From NCBI GenBank assembly GCA_937896895.1, contig CALBNV010000083.1:1-41006 (forward strand): 41,006 nt of DNA, in the 5' to 3' direction. The notes beneath the pieces are model-generated. The model was not told the origin of the DNA. It did no database searches and saw nothing but the letters and a program-made list of their open reading frames with translations. The DNA is from an uncultured Bacteroidales bacterium. Its GTDB lineage: Bacteria; Bacteroidota; Bacteroidia; Bacteroidales; F082. Below are positions 16,183 to 24,900 of the stretch, piece after piece. How positions within the stretch are numbered: position 1 is the stretch's first letter; each line of letters begins with the position of its first letter. The translations under genes were made by a program, and so were the position numbers.

Positions 16183-16647
16183 ATGGAAAAAAGAAAAGAA
16201 CTCATAGTTTCAGCCATCGAAAACGGAACGGTCATTGACCATATCCCCGCAAACAAAGTTTTTGAAGTCATCAAGATTTTGGGACTTGACAATTGCGACT
16301 GCCCTGTATATTTCGGGACAAATCTCGAAAGCAAGAAATACGGCACCAAAGGCATCATCAAAATAAGCAACAAATTCTTCAAGTCGAAGGAAATCAACAA
16401 GATAGCACTTGTCGCTCCGACAGCGTCACTCATTGAAATCAAAGATTTCGAGGTCATCAACAAACACACTGTTGAAATCCCGGACAACATTGAGGGCATC
16501 GTGAAATGCTTCAACCCCAAATGCGTCACGAATGCAGAAAGGGTGATGACAAAGTTCACGGTAAAGAAGAACGAGTTCGGGAAAATCCAACTCAGATGCC
16601 ATTACTGCGAGAAATTCACCACAGAAGAGAATATGGAATTTCTGTAG
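16183..16647 (+). CDS. pyrI: Aspartate carbamoyltransferase regulatory chain
   Basis: The 154-aa protein is the allosteric subunit that binds CTP/ATP and links catalytic trimers. The N-terminal nucleotide-binding domain (about 1-97) is followed by a zinc domain with C109, C114, C139 and C142, nearly the same numbering as the E. coli chain. The ATG at 16183 is preferred to an upstream TTG at 16174. The gene ends before a strong terminator at 16701. Confidence 0.96.
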   Translation: MEKRKELIVSAIENGTVIDHIPANKVFEVIKILGLDNCDCPVYFGTNLESKKYGTKGIIKISNKFFKSKEINKIALVAPTASLIEIKDFEVINKHTVEIPDNIEGIVKCFNPKCVTNAERVMTKFTVKKNEFGKIQLRCHYCEKFTTEENMEFL

Positions 16648-16700
16648 ATTTTCCATCTCGAAAATCACGCTGATTTCCCCACTGGAACAGCGAACAAACA

Positions 16701-16728
16701 AAAAGGCTGGTGATTACCAGCCTTTTTT
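16701..16728. terminator. Bidirectional terminator after pyrI
   Basis: AAAAGGCTGGT pairs with ACCAGCCTTTT (11 bp, GATT loop) and is followed by T on the plus strand and preceded by A-rich sequence. It ends pyrBI (+) and also the convergent secreted-protein operon (-), whose last stop is at 16743. Confidence 0.9.
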
Positions 16729-16742
16729 CATCCTCTTCACTC

Positions 16743-17000
16743 TTATCTCTCCTCTTTTCTTTTCGCCACGGCGTAACCTGCACCAAGGGCTGTAAGGATA
16801 AGAATTCCGGTGCCGAGCGGCGCACCCGACTGGTCTTCCGTATATCCGTGACCTGGAAGTCCGGGCATGTCAAAACCGTTGTCGATGTCCTCTCTGATTT
16901 CATTTTCTTCCCATCCGCTGAAAAAGCCATCGCTCTGCGCAAACGACAAACCCGACGCCAACATAAAAATCACTGCCGTTAAAAATATCCTCTTTCTCAT
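16743..17000 (-). CDS. Small exported protein with C-terminal sorting-like tail
   Basis: The 85-aa protein has a signal peptide (residues 1-22, ending LSFAQ) and a short acidic linker. Its C-terminus runs GAPLGTGILILTALGAGYAV and then KRKEER, that is, a Gly-rich membrane segment and a basic end. Short Bacteroidota proteins with this layout (for example PID-CTERM-type tails) are thought to carry a C-terminal sorting signal, but the processing enzyme is unknown. Its ATG overlaps the TGA of the upstream T9SS gene by four bases (ATGA), so it is the last gene of the protease/cohesin operon. Function is unknown. Confidence 0.65.
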   Translation of the reverse strand: MRKRIFLTAVIFMLASGLSFAQSDGFFSGWEENEIREDIDNGFDMPGLPGHGYTEDQSGAPLGTGILILTALGAGYAVAKRKEER

Positions 17001-18928
17001 AACACAACTATTTTCTGGGTTTTTACTCCGTTTTCACTCACAAGACGGACAATATATGCCGCATTTCTTAAATTTGAAATGTCAACAGCATTGCCGCTCA
17101 ACGTTTCGTTTATCACCACTCTGCCAGTCATGTCAATGATTTGGATTGTTCCGATTTCATTGATATACAATTGATTTCCCGACTGATATGCAAAATTATC
17201 ATTGCCGTTGATTTCATCACCGTTTGAAAGCCTGACGATAAAACGGTTAACATTATCGCTGTCCAAAGCGTTAAATTTGTATTCGCTTTCAAGAAGTATG
17301 TCGGTGTCTTCGCCAGTCATCCTGTCTATTAAATGGATGTAATCAAAATCACCGCCCGTTTTCATTGAAATAGTGTAAGTTGCAATTTCCTTTGCATCGA
17401 AGCAGAGTGGGATTTCCTTGACGTTCTCGTCATAGCTGGCGATGCCGTACATCTTGTTGTCGCTGACGGTGAAGATCGTTGCGATACCGTCATTGAAATT
17501 CGTGAGTTTCGGGAAACCGTCATTTTCAGAACCATTGAAACCAAGGATTACATTGTCGCTACCTTTTGAATTTGAAACGATTACGTTGATGTTTTTTGAC
17601 ATTGCTCCTCTGCCTTTTGCATCTTTTGAATAAGTCAACGTGGGTTTAGGCTTGTTGTTTTTTGTCGCATTGACCACATAACCTTGTCCTGCCTTAATTG
17701 TACCTGATGAATGATATTCAAACACGCCTGTTTCCGGATTCAATGACACGAAACCGTCCGAAACGCTCGTGGTCTTTTCAATGTCATCCCATTCGATGTC
17801 AAAAGTAAAAGTGTTTCCAAGAAGGAACAGATTCCAGCTTCTGTATTTAGAATAGTTGAGCTCAATTTCAAACTCTGTTGAAACGTTCAGTTCGCCTATG
17901 AAATCAGCACGGTTTTGATTCTCGTATGATGCGAGATAGCCCGTGTTTTCCGCAAAATAGGTGGCGAAATAATCCTCATAATATTCATCGTCAAAATGTT
18001 GCTTGTAGTTGACCCACGGGACTTCGGTCTCGTCATCGTCCTCCATCACATTGTCATTATCCCAGATGTATAGGTCGTAACCGCCGTTTTCAGGGATGAA
18101 ATCCTCAACGGCGGCGCCGACAATCGGGCTTGAGATGAACTGCCAGCCGTCTTTCTGCTTGCCGTTCCAATCCTCTGGGTTCACGATGCTCTTCCTGAAC
18201 GTCGCCTTCACGTTTTCATTATTCTGGAAAATCTGCCCGCCGTCGTGGAGAATCAACTGGCTGACGTCGGTGTCGGTAAGTTTTCCTTTGACGGTGAGAA
18301 TCCCTTTGCTGCCGATTTTAACAGAACAATTAGCGTTGATTGTCATGTTGTTGACTTCCGCAACGACACCTTCATCAATGACTGCAATGCCGTTTATTTC
18401 AACATCCTTGTTGGCAAGGTCTGGCATTGCAGTCGGTGTCGAACCGTCAGGATTTCTCCAGTTGCCTGGCTCATCCCACTGTCCTTTTCCCACATAAGTG
18501 TAAGGAAGACTTGCTGATGTGAAACTTAACAACTGAGGATTTTGGGTGCTTCCCATGCTTCCGTCGGTGATGAAAGTGATGCTTGCAGGGTCTGATGTTA
18601 CAATCATCTCGGAATCTGTTGAGTGATTCCACACCCTCATTGTCATGACGTGACCGGTTTCTCCGTGAGGATAAAGATACCAGATGTATTCATGCTCGAA
18701 AGCGGAATAATGCGTGGCTCTGATGGCGGCGCGGCATTCATCTCCGACAAAGAGCCCCACCTCAATGTCGGTGTCAAGCTGCTCGACCCCGTCGATGACA
18801 ACGTAACTGGTGATGGTCATTGTGTTTGGATATGTATAGATGTCCGGTGTCCAGTGTGTGGGCAGCTCTTGGGCCTTAATAGTCAAACATCCACAAATAC
18901 AGACTAAAATCAATAATATTTTTTTCAT
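16997..18928 (-). CDS. T9SS-exported cell-surface protein
   Basis: The 643-aa protein has a signal peptide (MKKILLILVCIC, to about residue 20). Residues about 22-138 form a domain with the motif VGLFVGDECRAA, which is also present in the cohesin protein encoded just upstream (about 805-917 there). A short beta-solenoid-like stretch follows (about 145-250). The last about 75 residues look like a T9SS type A sorting domain (IQIIDMTGRVV, then YIVRLVSENGVKTQKIVV). The ATG at 18928 is used, and a TTG at 18934 is the alternative. It lies 15 bp after the cohesin gene and overlaps the small tail protein by four bases. No enzyme motif was recognised. A structural or binding role is an inference. Confidence 0.8.
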   Translation of the reverse strand: MKKILLILVCICGCLTIKAQELPTHWTPDIYTYPNTMTITSYVVIDGVEQLDTDIEVGLFVGDECRAAIRATHYSAFEHEYIWYLYPHGETGHVMTMRVWNHSTDSEMIVTSDPASITFITDGSMGSTQNPQLLSFTSASLPYTYVGKGQWDEPGNWRNPDGSTPTAMPDLANKDVEINGIAVIDEGVVAEVNNMTINANCSVKIGSKGILTVKGKLTDTDVSQLILHDGGQIFQNNENVKATFRKSIVNPEDWNGKQKDGWQFISSPIVGAAVEDFIPENGGYDLYIWDNDNVMEDDDETEVPWVNYKQHFDDEYYEDYFATYFAENTGYLASYENQNRADFIGELNVSTEFEIELNYSKYRSWNLFLLGNTFTFDIEWDDIEKTTSVSDGFVSLNPETGVFEYHSSGTIKAGQGYVVNATKNNKPKPTLTYSKDAKGRGAMSKNINVIVSNSKGSDNVILGFNGSENDGFPKLTNFNDGIATIFTVSDNKMYGIASYDENVKEIPLCFDAKEIATYTISMKTGGDFDYIHLIDRMTGEDTDILLESEYKFNALDSDNVNRFIVRLSNGDEINGNDNFAYQSGNQLYINEIGTIQIIDMTGRVVINETLSGNAVDISNLRNAAYIVRLVSENGVKTQKIVVL

Positions 18929-18943
18929 TATCAATAAATTAAA

Positions 18944-21900
18944 CTACTTAACAATTATCTTTTTGCATGATGTCATTCCATCGCCGCAAGTCATCCTGAT
19001 AAAATACACACCTGATGTTTTTGGGCTGCTGATATCTCCAATGCCGTTGACAGTATGTTCTGACACCTTCCTACCGATGGCATCGAATATCTCAACCTTT
19101 GCGATATGGTTCACGCTGACAGTGATGACACCACCTCTTCCGACAGGATTAGGATGTATGCCTGCAACGAAATCGCTCTCATCCACGACAGATGTCACTT
19201 GAAACTCAATGACGTATGGATTCGTCACAGAGCCTTCGGTGGCATTGGCGTGGAAGATGACCTGATTGTCGGCAAAACCTTCCATCTCAACATCGTTTTC
19301 AATATCATAGAGTCTGAAGTTGAAGACATCATTTTCTTGACCGTGGAGTGTAAGGAAGAAGATGTATCTGTCGAACGGCTCTATATACAAGGCTCTTGCG
19401 CTGCCACGGCATTCATCGCCGCAGAATGCTCCGACCTCGAAGTTGCCGTTTCTCACTTCCTCGCCGTTGATGCTGATGACGCTTGTGGCTGTCATGTTAT
19501 CGGGAAACTGATGGATGTCGGGATTCCAATGGAACTCGGTGGTGTCACTGGTACCTGCTTCTCCTTTGGCTGTGTTGTAGGTGAGAGTCATAGCATTGGA
19601 GCCAGTATTCCGGTACATGTAGCCTTCACCCGGCTGCATGGTGCTGAGTGTCCCGGCCCATCCGTAACCAGACACATACTCTGCATATTGGGACTGTGAC
19701 TTGATGTGGTCGCCGTCATTTGCGTTTAATCCGGAAAGGGCTGTGTTGATGGCGGCACTTTGTGCCGACGGGTATCCAACCCATGTCCAGCCTGTAGAAA
19801 GCTGTATCGGGTGGCTTGACGGCGTGGCTTTGGCACCTGAGATGTTGAGAGTGCCTGCCGAACTCATCTGAAGCATATACATCTGTTCGTTCTCGACCGC
19901 GCTTAAAAGTCCGTACCAATTGCCTTCGATGTACTCAATGTAATTATACTGTGACTTCATGTATGTCCCGTTGCTGCCGACGGCTGTCAGCACTTTGCCG
20001 AGTCCTTCGCCGCCTGATGTCTCGACGGCTGTCGAGATCCAGTTCCAGCCGCTACTCACCGCCTTCGACTGGATGCTGAAGGTCATATTCGGGTCATCAC
20101 CTGTAGCCATGTTGGTCCCGTTCGGGCTGCTCATCACTATGTTGGATGCCGAAATCGGAAACTCTGTCGCGATGACGTTGGCATTGCGGTGCATGGTGGC
20201 ATAGACTACCGTGCCTTCGTGGTCAGCTATTAGACTATTGCTCATCGAGAAGATGATGATGCGGAAGGTGTTTTTATTCTTCCTCGTGGCACTGATGGTG
20301 TGACTGGCACAACGTCCGCCGAGATGGAAGTCCGACGGGTTAAGCGTGTATGACTCGCTCGGATATGTGAAGTCGGTCTGTATGGCGGTGATGTCGCTGT
20401 AATTGTCCATGTCGATGTTGACATCGACATCAAGGTCTGCATTGACAGCGCCTGTTGACAGCACCAATGCGTTTGGCTCGTACGGGCTTGCCGTGACATT
20501 GACGTTGAACATACGCCTCTCTGGGTCGTTGGTATAAAGCTGCATGATGGCCTCGACATCGCCGGCTATCTCACCTTTGTAACTCACATGAAGATTTGTG
20601 CTCGCATACTGCTCTATGACAACAGGTAAGTCGTTTGATACCGAAAAACAAGGGTTCGTGAAGTTTATGCTTTCGATTCTCAACTGCGCATTACCTTGAT
20701 TATAAATATTGAAGTCTTTAGTAAGTGTCTCGGTAAGCGGTGTCTCGCCCATGTTGAAACTGCTGCTGCACGACATTCTCGGACTTCTCACGTTCACATA
20801 TCCGCTGTAAGTGTCGGATGTTACATTGGTGCCTGTGTTGTCTGAAAGGATGACGTTATGCGGATAAAGATAATAGTTGCCATACTGACCGTCAATCTGC
20901 ACATCGAAAGAAAGGATTTTGCCGTCCTCTCCGCTGAATGGGGTGTTCGACGGCGAATATGCCATGACGACGAGCGTGTCGTTCCTCATGCTGCCGATGG
21001 CGACATGGTCACTTTGCCGTGATGTGAGTTCAACGCTGTTGGCAACAAACTTCAACGCCGACGGCATTTTGAATTTGAACTGGAGACCAACGATGGCGTC
21101 CATATTGTTGACATTCAAGTCGATGCTTACCGTCTCATCGCAGTAGCCCGAGGTGTTGGCCACATGCAACTCGTTGACCGAATAAGGCTCGGCCGTCACA
21201 GTGGCTGTCTGGCTGCCGTTTATGGCATTTGAAACCACCGTGATCGTGTAATTCACTGAACCTGAGACCATCGGGGCGAACTTGATATCGAATGGCATCG
21301 TGCCGCCGCTTTGAATGACCGTCTCCGTGAACGACGGGCACGACAGCGTGGCGTCAGAGAACTGCAGTCCGGTGACTGTCAGCGGTTCGTTGCCGCTGTT
21401 TCGCACGTATAAAGTGCTGTTATATGTGCTTCTTATCGGAATCCTTCCGTAGTCAATCACGGGGTTGGTGACCTGTGCTTTCGGAGAGAGTATCGTCACG
21501 TTGCCGGCGGTTGTCGAGAGTGCGAGGCTGTTACCTGCCGCGTCGGCGATTTTTGCCTTCGCGAGACTGACGGCGTTGTCGCCAGGCTCGTTGAGGAGTT
21601 TCAGCCTGAATGTCATGACATCGCCGCTGTTGCCCGAAAACTCTGCATTCGCGAAAGAATAGGCGTAGATCTTCAGTATCTTGTTGAGAACCGTCGCCGA
21701 GAGCTGATGACCGTTGCTTCTGCCGGTGAGCGCCGCCGAATTGGCGACATACTGGAGGTTGTCGCCGAGCGGTATCTCCGTCTGGAACGCCACGAAACTG
21801 TCGGTGTTCTCAATGGATATGCTTAATGTGACCTCATCCTGCGGATGCCCCGATGACGACGAGACCGCCATCGTGTTCTGGGCAAAGGCCGTCTGACCTA

Positions 21901-21949
21901 TGCCCAGAACCATCAGCAGGAGGAGATGTTTTATTATTCTACTCATCAT
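18944..21949 (-). CDS. T9SS surface protein with three cohesin-like domains
   Basis: The 1001-aa protein starts with a signal peptide (about 1-23). Three cohesin-like domains (about 26-153, 259-388 and 492-625) alternate with two immunoglobulin-like ASH/choice-of-anchor-D domains (about 155-255 and 389-490). Typical cohesin stretches are DAIVGLQFKFKMPSALKFV and FSGEDGKILSFDV. Two related repeats with SGWNWIS/TGWTWVG (about 632-795) follow, then a VGAFCGDECRG domain (805-917) and a T9SS type A sorting domain (about 930-1001, IHPNPVGRGG, GVYFIRM). It starts four bases after the protease stop. The protease carries a dockerin, so this protein may be its scaffold. The cohesin assignment is from sequence pattern, with no structure known. 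Confidence 0.8.
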   Translation of the reverse strand: MMSRIIKHLLLLMVLGIGQTAFAQNTMAVSSSSGHPQDEVTLSISIENTDSFVAFQTEIPLGDNLQYVANSAALTGRSNGHQLSATVLNKILKIYAYSFANAEFSGNSGDVMTFRLKLLNEPGDNAVSLAKAKIADAAGNSLALSTTAGNVTILSPKAQVTNPVIDYGRIPIRSTYNSTLYVRNSGNEPLTVTGLQFSDATLSCPSFTETVIQSGGTMPFDIKFAPMVSGSVNYTITVVSNAINGSQTATVTAEPYSVNELHVANTSGYCDETVSIDLNVNNMDAIVGLQFKFKMPSALKFVANSVELTSRQSDHVAIGSMRNDTLVVMAYSPSNTPFSGEDGKILSFDVQIDGQYGNYYLYPHNVILSDNTGTNVTSDTYSGYVNVRSPRMSCSSSFNMGETPLTETLTKDFNIYNQGNAQLRIESINFTNPCFSVSNDLPVVIEQYASTNLHVSYKGEIAGDVEAIMQLYTNDPERRMFNVNVTASPYEPNALVLSTGAVNADLDVDVNIDMDNYSDITAIQTDFTYPSESYTLNPSDFHLGGRCASHTISATRKNKNTFRIIIFSMSNSLIADHEGTVVYATMHRNANVIATEFPISASNIVMSSPNGTNMATGDDPNMTFSIQSKAVSSGWNWISTAVETSGGEGLGKVLTAVGSNGTYMKSQYNYIEYIEGNWYGLLSAVENEQMYMLQMSSAGTLNISGAKATPSSHPIQLSTGWTWVGYPSAQSAAINTALSGLNANDGDHIKSQSQYAEYVSGYGWAGTLSTMQPGEGYMYRNTGSNAMTLTYNTAKGEAGTSDTTEFHWNPDIHQFPDNMTATSVISINGEEVRNGNFEVGAFCGDECRGSARALYIEPFDRYIFFLTLHGQENDVFNFRLYDIENDVEMEGFADNQVIFHANATEGSVTNPYVIEFQVTSVVDESDFVAGIHPNPVGRGGVITVSVNHIAKVEIFDAIGRKVSEHTVNGIGDISSPKTSGVYFIRMTCGDGMTSCKKIIVK

Positions 21950-21952
21950 CTC

Positions 21953-24900
21953 TTATCTCATGTAAACAACCTTGTTTCTCTGAACCTCAGCGCCGTTCAC
22001 CACCATGTTGATGATATAGACGCCGTTGGTGATGCCGGCGGCGGGCTGCCAGTCGAAGGTGTATTCGCCACGGCTTTGTGTGCCGAAGTCGAATGTCGCA
22101 ACCTGCTGGCCAGTGATGCTGTTGATGGTGAATGTGACATTGCCTTCCGACTCACCTATAATATAAGGTATGGTGACACTGCCGTTGAACGGGTTCGGGT
22201 AAGGCCGGTTAATGATGTAGATGTTGTTTTCGGCGACACCTGTGTTGGCCTGCTCCACTGCAAGCACACCGCCGCCTTCGAGGTCTGAGAGAACCATGTC
22301 ATCGACATTCGCACTGCCGATTCTGAGCAAGGCGTGTCTTCCGGCTTCGAGTTTCTTCCCTGCCATGCTGAAAGCGAGGAACATGTAACGGCCGTCGTCC
22401 ATGCGCTGCCCGACTTGTTCAAAGTCATTGAGTGCACTGAGGGGTTCTATCTCAGCATCGTCTTCAATGTTGAAGAACACCTGAACGCCGGCGAGTTCCA
22501 CAGGAGTATCGACATAGAGTATTCCGTCGGTGATTGAATAAACCGCCGTCGCAGTGAGTTCCGTATCTGCCTGATACTTACCGGTGTTGATGATATTGAT
22601 GACACTCACGATGTCGAGCACGTCAACCTCGCCGTCGTTGTTCACGTCGGCTGCTCCGAAGATGAACGGCTGCGGGTTCTCGCCCGTGATGTAGTTGACG
22701 ATGGTGACGATGTCGCTGACATCGACGGCGAGTGAGCCGTTAGCGTCGCCGGGGGAAGCCGTGAGCGGGATGGTGCTGACGTTTCTCGAAGGGTCGCTTT
22801 CCGAGAGGTCGGTGCGCATGTCGCGGTAGAAGTAATAATAACGTTCGCCCGGAGTGACGTTGTAGTCGGTGAACGTCAATTCTGTTATGAGCGTCTCGTT
22901 GAGCAGCAGAGTGTCGCTGTTGCCTCTGTCGTTCACCTGATAGCGGTACATGTTGTAGCCGAGGTGGTCGTTGAAGTATATCGAGTCGTTCTCCCATGCC
23001 AAGTCAACCTTGCCGATGCCTGGTGTGGCCTCGAAGCCGGCGCTCATCGAGCCGGCTGTCGCGACCTGCACGTTGAAACGCATGTTTTCAAGAGGAATCT
23101 CGAAGAACTCGTCATCTTTCGCATTTGCGACATAAATCCTGTTGAGGCCGTCGGTTGCCATCGAGGCGTCGAGGTTGAGATATGCGGTGTAGATGTCGCC
23201 CGCGTCGTTCCAGCTGCCGTCTGCCGAGATCGAATGCTGGGTGTAAGGCGGACGGACACCCATAGCTATCATTGGAGCGGTGGTCTTGTCCATGGCACGG
23301 TTGAAATACACCTCAAACTTATGGCGGCCTATGCCGAGCGGCGGCATCTGCTCGAAATCGTCCTGGGCGTCGTAGCCTTCGTCTGAGTTCTCCGGAGTGA
23401 CCACGACTTTCCAGACGATGCCGTGAGCGCCTGCCACTGGCCGACGTCCGATGTTCGTTATGTCAATATCGCCAAAAGTACCTGATTGCGGATAGTTGAA
23501 GTCGTAGATATGTTGTCTGATGATGTCGTCGCGGCCGCTGCCGAGATACAAGCTTTCATCTACACCAACAGTGAACGGAGTCGATGATTCAGTGTATAAA
23601 TCAAATTGTTCATCACCATAACCACAATTATATATATTAGAAAAAATATTACTCTTGAAATCACCATAACATAAATCATTTATTACTAAATTGCGTCTAT
23701 ACTCATTTCTATTCCCTATAATATTATTGTTTTGATACCAACTGTTTGTACCACTATAATACTCTTCTGGACTAATGGGAGAACAGATAGTACCATAGTT
23801 CCAGTAAGTCATTGAATTGTAGTATTCATATAAAAGAGCTCTACTACTATTGTTGATTATGTTTGATTGTGATATAGAACATTTTTCAAATGGAAAATTC
23901 ATATAACAACCTTTAATTATCAAATTGTTAAGCCTAGTATTTTTTTCCCAATACCATCCTGCTTGACATTCTCCAATAATATAAGGACCACTATAATAAG
24001 TCTGACCAGTATGATGTCCTATGATACCATCATCAAGATAATCACTTATTAAATTACTTATTATGCAATACGACAATGTATCATCTCCGTTTAGACTTAA
24101 ACCTCCCCAACCGTTGCCTAAATCGGTCTTGGTGAAAGTAATCATATTTCCAGGTTCTCCGATGGCTGAAAGATGTCCGGCGCATGAAAACTTCACTCCG
24201 TCTTTGAATTTAAGAACAGTTCCGGGCTCAATTTTCAGCGTCACGCCATCCGGCACCGCAAGGTTATCGGTAACAATATAATGTACGTTAGCATGGAGTG
24301 TCGTGTTTTCTCTTATCATACCTTTCAGTTCAACTCCGTTTTCCACTTGTATTGTGAACGGATAGGAGAGCGTGCCCTGCGCGTTAGGGCATGTAGCTTT
24401 CAAAACGAGATTTATATATCTCCCGTCAACCACGTTTTCATTCACTTTGAAACGGAACGGGTTTGCCGCCTTGCTCTTCGCGTATGCAGAAAGGCTGTGT
24501 CCGAAATCGACGTGGCTGTCGTCGAGGAACTCCAATGTTGTCGGGTCTTCATATTCTTCAAACTCAATCCAAAATTCAATGTCGTCTGCCGCGCCCCAAG
24601 TGGTTCTTATTGTAGGATAGAGTGCCACTGTCTCGCCGGCATCCGGGCGGTAGTCGCCGTCGCCGCCGAGGGTGTCGTTCATCTCAAATGCCACCATCTG
24701 CAACTGCGCCGGTGCAGGACCCGCGTCATAACAAGCCCCGAAATTAACGTTGCCCGTAATTGGGGAAGCGGTGTTTATCAGGTCGCCCCAAAGCATTTCC
24801 TGTGAAGGATAGTCCTTCGCGTGAAGCAATGCCGAGATGCCGCCTGCGACCAACGGCGTGGCCATTGAGGTTCCGTTGAGGTACTTGTATTTGCCGTTAG

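Noticed and set aside
23590..24110. Insertion sequence within the protease gene
   Set aside because: The reading frame is continuous and no transposase, terminal inverted repeats or target duplication is visible.
24281..24805. 174-codon plus-strand ORF antisense to the protease
   Set aside because: Shadow frame of a well-supported gene with no start signal or recognisable protein.
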